Shown one piece after another: positions 44,148 through 54,674 of a DNA stretch of 64,000 nt. Both the position numbers and the translations under genes were made by a program. The DNA is from Linnemannia hyalina (lineage: Eukaryota; Mortierellomycota; Mortierellomycetes; Mortierellales; Mortierellaceae), in contig JAHRHY010000006.1 of assembly GCA_019671135.1 (NCBI GenBank), forward strand, positions 2,170,001 to 2,234,000, given 5' to 3'. Within the stretch, counting starts at the first letter, position 1. Each line of letters begins with the position of its first letter. The notes below the pieces were generated by a model that saw only the letters and a program-made list of their open reading frames with translations, searched no databases and was not told the origin of the DNA.

Positions 44148-45696
44148 CTAATCATTGAATATTTTTGAATCGATCTTCTTGACACCAACGATCCTAACCG
44201 CAGGAACAAACCCTTTCCACATCCAAACCTCAACCCCAACCCCACGCATCTCATAATGATAATACATAATCAACACACTCTGCCCATACACCCCATACGC
44301 CGACAACAAATGCCACCACGCATGGAACTGTGGGTTCCATCTCAACACCGATTCCTCGCTCACTCCGTTAATATATACGCACAAGTTATAGTCAATCAAC
44401 CATACAGTAATGGCGAGGAACATGGAGGAGATAGTAAGACGGATTAGACGGGAGACGGTAGGGGGTGTGGGACGAATGGCGCGGCGGGTGGTGTGGAAGA
44501 TGCGGAGGAAGATTAGGCCGGTGATGATCATGGATCCGTAGGTTAGTTGGAAGCTGAGGGATTGGAGTGTTCCCGAAGTTGTTGAGAAGATTACTGTTGT
44601 AGTGGCTATTTGTTTTTGCATATTAGGAAGGAAAAAGGAAACGTTAAGTAGCGGTTAGAGCATCGAAGTAAAGGAAGGCAAGGACGCACATGCCAAAAGA
44701 TGGGAATTGTAGAGTCGATGCTACTTACCAATCCAGGCGGTGAGGACGATGGGGAACCAGGGACCCTGCTTTCCGAAGTGGGTCTCGATACAGATGAACA
44801 TCCCTATTGTCGCCGCGTACAGCATTGGTAGCTCATCTATTTTTCATATTCACGACGAGAAAAAACAATAAGAAAGAACAGGCGCGTCAGTCAAGAACGG
44901 GTGGATGGTCTGTATTTTATGGACTAAAACAATGTTACCGCTCGCAAGATGCACGTTTGTTCTCTCTCTCTCTCTCTCTTTTCTCCGTCCAAGCATGTCT
45001 GTGATTCCCACAGAGCTCCGTTATCCGGAGAAAAAAAATCCTGTTGGTCCTTGTCTTCGTGCGGAGAAACACAAAAAAGAGAATTTGTCCGTTGCACCCA
45101 AAGATTCCTCCTCTTCCGCTTTTTCTCCTTCACACAAATCAAAAAAAAAAAAAAAAAACCTGCCCTGAATCATTCCTTCTCTTCTCTTTCCCTTCCCCCC
45201 CCAAAAAAAAACACCTTTCTTACCAAGGAGCTGCATCTTATGCCGGAGAGTACCATGGAAAAGAGTAGACCCAACACCAATCGTAAAAAACGCCTGCATT
45301 AACAGCGTCATCCTGCGCTCCTTGTAAGATGCTAGGTTCATGTACCCGATGGCTGCCAGTGTTGCAATTAGAATACTCGATGTGCTGTTCCAGAATCTAA
45401 TCGATCGATAACAAAAAAAAAAAAAAAAAAAAAAGGAATAGAGTTTTCTTTCAGATAAAAGGCGGAAAAATAAAAAAAAAACCGGGCATCTCTCATGGCA
45501 AAAACGTGGATGAATGAGTATTTCCAGATGGCGAGAGATGGTGTGAATGGGGAAAGCAGGTTAAAGGGAATGCTGTTGCTTACTCGGCGATGTAGTAGGA
45601 GATGGTGTAATTGTTCTCGCACCAGTCAATTGATGAGGTGTTGGGAGACCAGTAGCCGACTTTGTCAAAGGCCGGAGAAACGGATGTTGGCGCCAT
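44148..45696 (-). CDS. Alkaline ceramidase (Ypc1/Ydc1/ACER family)
   Basis: Four exons on the minus strand: 45696-45584, 45396-45224, 44836-44729 and 44605-44148, giving 283 aa, the usual family length, with seven membrane spans expected. Known ACER metal sites are present: IDWCENNY (Asp24, Trp25, Glu27, Asn29) and YYIAEFWNSTSS (Glu38) for calcium; FHGTLRHKMQLLDELPML (His85, Asp96, with Ser81 just before) and FHAWWHLLSAYGVY (His226, His230) for the catalytic zinc. The start is MAPTSVSPAFDKVGYWSPNT. The enzyme hydrolyses phyto- or dihydroceramide to a long-chain base and fatty acid in the ER/Golgi. Introns contain A homopolymers (45413-45434, 45140-45157). A degenerate tandem copy lies 0.6 kb upstream in the same orientation. 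The gene converges with the small basic gene, their stops about 220 bp apart. Confidence 0.92.
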
Positions 45697-46309
45697 TCTT
45701 CCTGCTTTTCTCCTTTAGGTGAAGGTTTGCTTGGCGTATACGCGGGGTTAAAGGAGAAATGAGAAAGCAAAGGGTGGGTGCGTGTAGAGAAGGTGGGAGG
45801 AGGAACGAAGGGGGGAGAGGAGAAAAAGGAGAAAGTGAAATGAGAAAAAACAAACAAGCAAACAAAAAAGCAGCGAGAAACCCTTTCAACCGCAAGAGCT
45901 TTGTTTAGTAAGCTTGGAAGCAATAACAGATTTTAAATATGGAGTAGTCCATCGGACTTACAAGTGGGCAAGCTTCTGATTGCTGTTTTCACCTTGGCGC
46001 GTGCGCATACATTACCCTGTTGGGTGAGAGACTGCTCCTCCTCTCGGAGTGGAGTCCCTCATGGCTAGCTGAGTATCTCGCGACGAGCTTTGTCATTTTT
46101 ATGGTTTACTACCATCACCGCCTGTATGTAGTCGACGTGCCAAGGGGTGGGGCTTGTCCTTGGTTTGCTTCTACCGCTTTGTGGAGCAAAAGGCTCTTGT
46201 TTAAGTAGCTGGTTCTTATTACTAAAGTTGGTGGCGCACCTTTCTCAACACGAACTACTCTTCATTTCTCCTATTCACTCCCCACCCTTATCTCTCCTAT
46301 CAATAAACC
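45697..46309. other. Promoter region of the alkaline ceramidase
   Basis: Noncoding sequence upstream of the ceramidase start; the proximal ~150 bp are purine-rich on the + strand (CT-rich on the coding strand). It also contains the 3' boundary of the degenerate ceramidase copy. No separate gene recognised. Confidence 0.5.
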
Positions 46310-47446
46310 TTCTTTCCAATGGGTTTGAGAGAAATCTCAGGCTTCACCTCTCGCATATCATAATGGTAGTACACGCTCTGTGAATAGACACCATAGACTG
46401 ACAGGAAATGCCACCATGCAAGAAACTGCGAGTTCTACTTCAGGACCGACTCGGGACTGACTCCATTGATGCACACGCGAAAGGTTGTAATCTATCAGCC
46501 AGACTAGTCCAAGTAAGACGGATGACACAGGAGACGGAGGGGTTGGGCCGCATAGTGCGATGAGTGGTATAGAAGCGGCAGAGGAAGTAGAAACCCCCGA
46601 GGATTATATACTTGTAGTTTGTTTGGAAGCTGAGGGTCTCCAGCGTCCCTGAGGTTGTTGAAAAGATGATTGTTGTCGCGACTATGATTTTAGGGGAAGG
46701 AGAAAATTGATTAGTATGGAGTTTGTGGTCTGAACGTCAAGGCGAAAAAGGGACGAGGATCGGTAAATTAGGGCGAGAAGAAGAGGATAAAGAGGAGAGG
46801 CGATGCGACGTCATTATCGAGTCAGATGGCGATGGCAATGAGGAACCATCGACCCTGCTTCCCAAAGTGGTTCTCAATAAAAGCCAGCATCTCGACCGTC
46901 GCAGAGTACAGCATTGGCAACCATCTATTTCAGATGGACAAAGACAGAAAGGAAAGGTACGAAAAGTAAAGGCAAAAATGATGAACAAAAGGCAAAAAGG
47001 CTTATGAGGTTTCAGTGGCCAAGGTAGCGAAATATTTCACCAAGGAGTTGCATCTTGCGCCTGAAAGTGCCATGGAAGAGAACCGAGCCCGCGCCAATGG
47101 CTGTGAATGTCGGAATGAACATGGTCGTCCTGCGCTCTTTGTACGAGGTTAGGTTCATGTATCCGGCAAGACGATTGCGACAAACATCAGACTTGTCGTG
47201 CTGTTCCAGAATCCAGTAGCAAAGAAGAAAAAATGCAAATATGAGGTGCGGGTTTAAGGTCTATGGCCTCGTGAAGTTTTTGTAGAGAAATACACTCAAA
47301 AGCATGACGGGGACGAGAAAAGACGGATGTACTCTGCAATGTAGTAACTGATCGTGTAATTGTTTCCGCACCAGTCGATTGACGCTGTGTTGGGGGACTA
47401 GTAACTGAACTTCTCGAGGGCCAGAGAGAACAGATGTGGAGGTCAT
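46310..47446 (-). pseudogene. Degenerate alkaline ceramidase copy
   Basis: The minus strand carries a scrambled copy of the neighbouring ceramidase, in the same exon order. The first exon starts MTSTSVLSGPRE at 47446, then must change frame to read SPNTASIDWCGNNYTISYYI. Later come VWLIDYNL, another frame change, then GVSPESVLK-stop-NSQF and AWWHFLSVYGVYSQSV. Visible lesions are at least two frameshifts, an in-frame TAG replacing the Trp of RWNPQF, a calcium-site Glu changed to Gly (DWCGNN), and the first His of HAWWH changed to Leu. Non-synonymous loss of several metal ligands shows it has been free of constraint. It most likely arose by tandem duplication of the gene at 44148-45696. Confidence 0.85.
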
Positions 47447-48412
47447 TTTTTATCACTTGAAGGGTATGAGACCATTGTGGGAGAAGAATAATGTAAAGAA
47501 AAAATGAAGTGATAGCAAGTTGTGTTCGTCTGAAAAAAAACAAGATTGTGCGAATTAGAAAAAAATTGGCGGCACTAAAGAAAACCCAATTGTTTTTTTT
47601 TTCATAGACTCGAGTGTTGCTAGAAAAAAAAAGACGTGATTAATTGCTCGAAACCTAGAAACCTAGAAACCTTGATATTCAACACAAGGCACCATGGCCT
47701 TGTTGGTGGACGTCTTGAAAAATTGAGGGGTATGGCATCCACCATCCCTCCACCCGTTCATGGTAGTTGGAGCACTTCAAAAATAATGGTGTCCCCACTC
47801 TTTCAGCCAAAGGAAGATTTACGGTCAGCAGAAGGTCGATCCCCATCCAATCACCATCACCATCGCCCTTTGACTTAATCTTGATGGTGATATGACCCCA
47901 GGCAACATCACTGAATACATTGTGGGTCCCACAGAGTGTGATCAGAAATAACTACTCTCTCTCTCTCGCCCCTCTTGCAGCTCAAAAGAACACGAAGGGC
48001 AAAAAAATAGACAAAGCAAAGGAACAAGAGACAGGTATAGGAGTGAAAAGGACTAAAGAAGAGGGAGGGGAGAGGGGAAGATGGACTGGAACATATATGT
48101 GTATGGATCCTCGTATTAGATATGTGTGGCTGGACATGAACTGAGTTCGGATGTTCGCCCCTTTGCCCAAAAAGATAAAGAAAAGTTTTTTTCTCTTCTT
48201 CTCTCCTTTTGTTATTTACCTCTCCGACTGAAATCACACCCATGCCACTTCTTCTTCTTCCTCACCCATCGCCCTTCTCTGTCCATTCACAACCGCAACA
48301 GGACAATCAACCAACCACAACTTAATCGGGATTCAGGGACAAGGACAAGGACAGAGCCAACGCAACAGCAGCCAACCGCTCACTTCTTACACCAACCAAC
48401 AACGAAGCAGTA
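47447..48412. other. Intergenic region upstream of the nucleotidyltransferase gene
   Basis: Mixed noncoding sequence; + strand CT-rich just before the gene (48190-48310). A short open frame at 47636-47878 (80 codons) has no recognisable features. I see no RNA gene. Confidence 0.5.
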
Positions 48413-50648
48413 ATGAAGGTCAACCGCCGCCATTTCGTCGGCATCCTCTACGACGTCTGCTTGTTCGAGTACGCATCCCATGTCAGCGTAGATCAGCAGC
48501 ACATACTCGCACTCGCAGACCTCGCAGACACCTTTGCCTTTGTCGCCGACTTTTACAAGCACAACCGACCCTTAATGGATATCCCCTGCGACCAATTCAT
48601 CACACGGAACCAGCTCCATACCGTCATCGGACTACTCGATTATATCGAGGAGATGGAAACGGGCGCCTACGAGATTTTTCCGCGCAACATCGAGATCAGA
48701 GAGGATGCCCCTTCGTTTGCGTCATCGTCGTCTATGAAGCGAGACCGTCGGAAACAGCAAGAGTCGTCAAGCAGGGATCAGCAGCAGGACCGCGAGCGTG
48801 GATTGACAAGGTCCAGGAGTGCACTCGACATGTTTGTCCGCCCTGAACGGAGCTGGTCCACCGACATTTACAGCCACCGAGGTCACGATCTCCATCAGGA
48901 CAACGATACGGACCTGGATGATGAGTACTCGATTGTCATCCCTGGGCTCTCCAAGACCGACATTCAGACGTTTCTGTGGGAGTACGCATATATGCCCGAG
49001 GAGTATCAGGACGACATTGCAACGCTTATTCGGTACCTGAGACGGGACGAGTGGATGATGGATGGCTCCAAGGGGCCGATCGTGACGTTTGACTGGGGTC
49101 TCGAAGGCGTCCAAAAGTACACCAAGGAATACAACCAAAACAAGATCCACAAGGTCGAGATACGTGAGCAAGAAGAGGTCAAAAAGGCGCAGGAGGCCGC
49201 CCAGCAGCTTCAGGAAGAATGGAATCGCCAGCAGGAAGCGGCGCGGGAACAGGAAGCGGCACTGCGGATCAAAAACACGGATGACTTTATTTGGCGCCTG
49301 CACAAGGTACCCATCAAGGCGTTATTTTTGCTGTTGATGTCTGCTTTGCCAATTAGGTTTATTCATGGTCATTAACATTTATGTCCTCTCTTCCTGCCAA
49401 TAGTCATTGGTTATTTCTACAGAGGACACGGCTGCCATTGACGACCTTGTCAAGACGCTTGAGGCGGAACTCAGCGAATATTTCGACTTTTGTTTCCTGG
49501 CACTCGTGCCTGTCGGGTAAGATATCCATGCATGTGATCGGCAACTGACATGGCCCCCGTTACTGCTTTATTCTCGCACTTATCACTTTCCACTTTTCTC
49601 CATTGACAATAGGTCTTTTGCAACAGGATCGCATACTCGACACAGCGATTTGGATCTCACATTGACTGGAAACACCAAAAACGTCACCATGTCGGCTCTT
49701 GCGGATGCACTGCGACACTTCAACTATGAAAACGTGGTCATCTCAGAACCTCGGATACAGCCACCTCAGTCACCAACACCAATTTCGCCAACGACAACAG
49801 CACCCTCAATACCCCAGCCCTTCGTCACATTCATCGATCCCAGGACAGAAATGGCGTGCCACGTCAGTCTGAACGATCCCTTGGCCATCTACCGCTCGAA
49901 ACTGGTCTATACCTACAACATGGCTGAGCCGCGGTTCTGTCCTGTCTTTTTGGCACTGAAGCGCCTCGCTGTTCAGAGACACCTTATTTCGGGGTCAGTA
50001 CATCAGGACCGACATCGACCCGTGCCGCTCGGCAGCTATGCACTCGCCCTCATGCTGATCACGTTCCTGCAGACAGAGAATCCGCCATTGCTGCCCAAAC
50101 TACAACAGACACCGTTGGAAGAAGAGGATCGACCGCTGAAGGAGACGATTGTCCAGGGCATCGACTGTTCGTTTGATCGGGACTGGAAGTACCACCTTGG
50201 AATGGGAGCCGGGAACTCGAAAGGTGTTGCCGAGCTGTTGATGGACTTTTGTCGGTTCTTTGGATACGTGTTTGACTACGAGTCTAAGGAGGTCAACGCC
50301 AGGATAGGAGCTTTTCGGTGGAGACCTGATGTGTCCTCTAAGGGTGGAGCTACCAGCAACCTGTCCTCCCTTGCAGCCGCATTACCGTCAGCAACAGCAG
50401 GAATCAACACGGGAACCGCAGCAACCTCGTTAGCATCATCCCAGAGTGCCGCTTCTGCTTCTTCGTCGTCTTCTGTGTCCAAGGAATTAGGTCCTGTCAC
50501 TTTTCATGTCATGGATCCTTTTGTCATAGGTATTAATATCACTGCAGCCTGTCGCGGAGACCAGGTACGGATGGTCAAGGAATGCTTCCAGGAGGTCTAT
50601 GAAGCACTGAACGAGGGCGACGTCAACCATGTCTTTTCAAAGTCCTAA
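48413..50648 (+). CDS. Non-canonical nucleotidyltransferase (Cid1/TUTase/PAP-like), third catalytic Asp missing
   Basis: Three exons: 48413-49306, 49404-49516 and 49613-50648, giving about 680 aa. An N-terminal region (~298 aa, MKVNRRHFVGILYDVCLF and a Glu/Gln-rich coiled-coil-like stretch at 240-285) is not recognised. The catalytic palm begins in exon 2 and continues across the intron: ALVPVGSFATGSHTRHSDLD, i.e. the GS...DxD signature with Asp348 and Asp350. The third acidic residue of the triad normally sits in a CDIxFNN-like strand; here the aligned strand reads ACHVSLNDPLAIYRSKL, with His419 where Asp is expected. The central/PAP-associated part is clear: GSYALALMLITFLQ, PPLLPKLQ, AELLMDFCRFFGYVFDYESK and DPFVIGINIT. 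Relatives add U or A tails to RNA 3' ends. This copy is otherwise intact, so it may be a pseudoenzyme or use another acidic residue. Confidence 0.82.
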
Positions 50649-50808
50649 GCTCTCACTCCATTAAAACATACTCTGGAATGATTTTTTCAAAATTGGTGGC
50701 AACCTGCAGGACATACGATTAAATACCTTATCGGAATCTTCTTTCACGTGATTTATCCGCGGACAAGGTGTCAGAACTGGTCAGTCACAGAAAAAACACC
50801 ACCATCAT

Positions 50809-50891
50809 CCGAAAATAGCTCAGTTGGTAGAGCGGGAGACTGTAGTTTGTCTGTCATCTCTAGGTCCCTGGTTCAAATCCGGGTTTTCGGA
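50809..50891 (+). tRNA. tRNA-Tyr (GTA) with a 10-nt intron
   Basis: The cloverleaf is complete: acceptor CCGAAAA pairs with TTTTCGG (discriminator A), with C1-G72 as expected for eukaryotic tRNA-Tyr; D arm GCTC/GAGC with loop AGTTGGTA; anticodon stem GGAGA/TCTCT; T arm CCTGG-TTCAAAT-CCGGG. The anticodon GTA is at 50842-50844. A 10-nt intron (50846-50855) follows position 37 (G50845), the standard site. A TTTT run at 50895-50898 can terminate Pol III transcription. Confidence 0.95.
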
Positions 50892-51224
50892 TATCTTTTG
50901 CCTCCTTGGAGGACGAGTGTTTTTTGCTTCGCCCAGAGGGATCGCAAGAAGACCAAGACGGATGATGGAGATGTGCTCGAGATTTAATGGTCCGAAGCGA
51001 AGTCGTTCAGTTTTTTTTTGCATCACTTTGTTATGTAAAAGAATTCTGAGAGAAAAAGAAGGAGCTTTTTTTATGGACTTTTTCTTTTTCAGGAATGGAA
51101 TGTCGAGATTGTTGTTGATAAAGATTAATAGAGTATTAGCCAAAAGATCATCATCTTTGCATTGTCACCGTTGGCAGTTTTTTTGTCTTTACATTCTTTC
51201 ATCTCACCACTTTTCCTACTAAAA
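50892..51224. other. Spacer between tRNA-Tyr and the antiporter relic
   Basis: T-rich noncoding sequence. The N-terminal half of the antiporter, which should lie here, is absent on both strands. No gene seen. Confidence 0.5.
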
Positions 51225-52224
51225 AAGTTTTATCTTGCTGGGAATCATCTCCAGTATTGGTGGTGGATCGAACTCTGAGATTCGGCCCCATGACAGCCAT
51301 TCAGCCGATTTTTGGCGAGTCTTGGGATTATTCTGGTTGGAGTCATTGGATGCGCGATTGTTGCGAAAATCATGGTTAGGAGAGAAACATCAACTTTCAA
51401 GCCCTCACAGTTCAAGAACAGAGAGACCTCCGTTGAAACTGGTAAGAAGACTTCCTTTTTTGTCCCAAGTAAACAAGAGCAATTGGTCGCCGACATGTGG
51501 GTTCACCTGAGGATCTAACCTTTCCGTCTCTCTCTCTACTCTTTCAGGCGCCTCGGTTCGTAACACTATCCAGTCTGGCTCGTTTACGGTTGGCCAGAAG
51601 ACGGAGGATGTCCAGCGTGAGGATGAAGGTATGGACGATGATACCGGGACTCACACCGACAGTTCGGCAATCGAGGAAGAGGGTCATGCCGAGAAAAGAG
51701 TGTCGTCAAGTCGCCGTCAACGAATCAGGGATGTAGTTTTGATCTTTTATTCCAAGTTTGGAACCACAGTCAATCTTGCAGGAATGGTCATCGTCGGACT
51801 CGGATACAGCATTTTGGCAGAGTACCTGGGCAGCTCACGACTACTGGGAGCCTTTGTCGCGGGTGTCTTATTCTCGGACTTTGAGGATCTTTGCCACCGA
51901 TACGAAAAACAGATTGCGCACAAGATCCAGCCAGTGATGAATGCGGTGTTCTTTGCTACCATTGGCTTTGCGATCCCACTGACTACGATCTTGGAACCTG
52001 TTTTATTCGGTTGGGGTCTTGTCTATGCTGTGATCGCTACGCTTTCGAAGTTGACGACCATGATAACGCGCGGAGAACTTGGGTTGTTGATGGTACAACA
52101 GGCACAAATGGAGGGCGTGATGGGCCAGACAACGATAGTTATCACCACCTGGTCGATCGTCTTGGCCACTCTTTTTGGTGTCGGAACATTCAGCGTTGTT
52201 ATGAAGCGCAAGATCAAGACATAA
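51225..52224 (+). pseudogene. Cation/H+ antiporter (Na_H_exchanger fold), 5'-truncated and frame-broken
   Basis: The C-terminal part of a CPA-type antiporter, joined as 51225-51441 and 51548-52224 (GT-AG). Downstream of the intron the frame is clean for 225 codons: LGSSRLLGAFVAGVLFSDFE, IQPVMNAVFFATIGFAIPL, KLTTMITRGELGLLM and WSIVLATLFGVGTF, typical of the last membrane spans. Upstream, the homologous reading crosses three frames: GIISSIGGGSNSEIRP, then MTAIQPIF, then LASLGIILVGVIGCAIVAKI. Removing one C from CCCC (about 51285) and one G from TTTTTGGCG (about 51311-51315) would give one continuous segment. The first ~200 residues expected for a full antiporter are missing. I call it a pseudogene; two assembly errors would explain the frame breaks but not the missing half. 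Confidence 0.7.
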
Positions 52225-52855
52225 ACCGATACCAGTCATCCCATTTGACTTGATTAAGCCAGAATTGCGATCGATAATTGGTGAATGAGAGACACATAGC
52301 CATTGCTGCTTTATTGAATGCTGTAGAGAGATATCTGGTGGCACGAAAAATTGATACATATTTAATTGACACATCAGCATAAAAGAGGCTTTTGTGGTGG
52401 GAGTATGAGGCGTTGTAAAATATGCAGGTTGCTGAACATAAAGAGACCCTGAAGTTTACGCTGCAAAGTGGCTTGCACTATGAACTACCTCAACAGCCGT
52501 TCCGAGTGAATTCCGAAGAGAAGCAGCACCACCAACACTAACGTCGCGAGAATTCCCTTGTCCTTTGATGTCAACTGAATAGTAAGAATAATTCTTCTCA
52601 ATGGAACCGCGAAAAAAGGCGTTCAACCCGATCCAGCGAACAAAACCGACTCGTGCGCCTGACTGCAGCATGCTGGTGATTACGATATTTGATAGTTGCT
52701 GGCCAGTATTCAGTTCAGACTCGAAGTCTGGCAATGTCCTCTTTTCCTATTTATGTGAAGAATGAAGATACTCCCACGCTGGTATAGTACTGTGGCGATT
52801 GATTGTTAGTTTTTTATACCACAGTTAATTTTTTGGCGATATGACACTTCATTCT
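52225..52855. other. Spacer; short minus-strand open frame of unknown nature
   Basis: Contains a 92-codon minus-strand frame (52734-52456, starting MPDFESELNTGQQ) of mixed composition that I do not recognise. A DIKGQG in it echoes a DIKGQG in the adjacent Sel1 gene, which may be coincidence or decayed Sel1 sequence. Nothing else seen. Confidence 0.35.
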
Positions 52856-54290
52856 TCACTTGAAAAGCCTGCTAAAAACCCCCTTCTTTTTGGTCGTTTT
52901 GGAGACTATCTGCTTATCAGATCCAATGGTGGACAACTCCTTCAACCAATTTTGTGCATCCGGGTGCCCCTGGTCAGTCGCTTTTTGGAAATACTTTCTA
53001 GCTTCCGAGTAGCTCTTGGTCACACCTTGGCCTTTGATATCCATGATCCCGATTTTACACTGAGCGCCTGCGTCTTCTTTATCGGCGGCCATGCGGTACC
53101 ACTCCATCGCTTTGGCAAAGTTCTGAGGATCGCTTTTGCCTACGTTGTACATGGCACCGACGCTGTACTGAGCGTCTGGGTCTCCTTGGTCGGCCGCCTT
53201 GATAAACCATTCCAACACTGCCGAATAGCTCCGCGAGACACTGAGACCTCTATGGTAGAGAAAGCCCACACGGCGCTGGCCAACTGGATCTCCTTGATTG
53301 CTGACTTGAGGTACCAATCCATCGCTGATTGGTAGTCCTGCAGAACTCCTTCGCCGTCGGTGTACATGTTACCCAAGGCGACCTGGGCACTCGTGTCTCC
53401 GAGGCTGGCGCTGATGCTCAGCTGAGCCAAGTCCTTCTCGATCGGCACATCAGTAGTTGTATTCTGAGGTGCTCGCAAAGGGGGCTTGGCATCATGATTT
53501 GAATGTGGGAGTGCTGGGAGGTTCTTGTGTATAGGTGATTGATCGTCCACCATTGCTTGAGGTCGTCGAAGTGGCGGCGCAAAAGCTGGGTTGTCGATAT
53601 GGGAATAGCTGTCCATCGCGGCGTTCTCAAGACCCCAAACCGGATTGCGTCGGGCACTGAAGTCGGTAATAGCGCACTGTAGTGACGGGGGTCTGTCAAT
53701 GTGGTTATAGTTTTCCATTGCTATGTTCTCGAGATCGTAAACAGAGCTCCGTCGAACAGTGGATGTGGAGGAGGCAATTGTACTTTGAGATGCAACAACA
53801 TCCTTGTCTGACTTCATTTCCTTCGCTTCCTCCTGCATTGACCCTGGCAATGACGACGCTACCTTTGTGTCGACCGATGGACCGCTCACAACTACATCCA
53901 AGACGGTGCTGGGTAAGGTAGCAATCCTTCGAGGTTCAAGACTATTTGTCATTCAGTTTACAGTAAAAATATTAGTCCTAAATTGTGATCTATGTTCTGG
54001 CCATTTTTGCAAAGCATTCGAAACAGAGTCCTTGATAATGTACTTTCTGAGGTCGTCTCCTTTCACAAAAGGCACCACCCTCGCCTTGTCTCATATTTGC
54101 ACACCGTTATCAAACGCCTGGAGAACATCGTTCCAGAGGACGACTGGCTTTTGGGTTTCGGGATCGGTATGACAGTCGACGTAGAAGATATCTTCAGGTT
54201 GGGTGGGAGCAATTGATGAAGGTGCCTCGCCCTTGCTGACAGCGCGAACTGCCTGCACTTGTTGTCGTTTTCGTTCCTGACGGACAATGA
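52856..54290 (-). pseudogene. Sel1-repeat protein with Mortierella-type N-terminal module, broken
   Basis: Minus strand. The N-terminal module reads IAPTQPEDIFYVDCHTDPET, then PVVLWNDVLQAFDNGVQI-stop-DKARVVPFVKGDD, with an in-frame TGA at about 54092. It continues LEPRRIATLPSTVLDVVVSG, followed by a Ser/Pro-rich linker. Sel1 repeats follow (AQVALGNMYTDGEGVLQDYQ, AQYSVGAMYNVGKSDPQNFA, AQCKIGIMDIKGQGVTKSYS). After DWYLKSA a single-base deletion (about 53308) moves the frame before NQGDPVGQRRVGFL. It ends GVFSRLFK. No good ATG is visible upstream. Sel1 repeats form TPR-like solenoids that scaffold other proteins; the intact ancestor's partner is unknown. It is a divergent paralogue of the + strand copy at 54675. 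Confidence 0.75.
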
Positions 54291-54674
54291 ATCCTTGTAA
54301 AATTTAGCATATTGTTAGTGCTGAGGGTGTCCTGACGCAAAAGAGGATGATGAGAAACAGGGAAGGGGCGAATATGTGTGAATGAGAGAAGGAGAGTAAC
54401 AAAAGGGAGAACAAAGAGAAAAGAAAAGAGGTCTAAACGGAGAAGGAAGATGAAATAAAGGAAAGAACGATAAATATAAAAAACTTCCCTATTTGAAAAT
54501 TACACGTTCCAGATGTACCTGAAATGGCCATCCGCACTTGCCACAGGCCACACTTTTTTTTCACTTTTCGTTGCTCTTTTTACTCGCCACCACTCTCACT
54601 CTTCTCGCCTTTGTCCTTGACATATACAATTTTTCCTTTGAGTGACATTCACTCCCAGCACAAGTTCAATTGCA

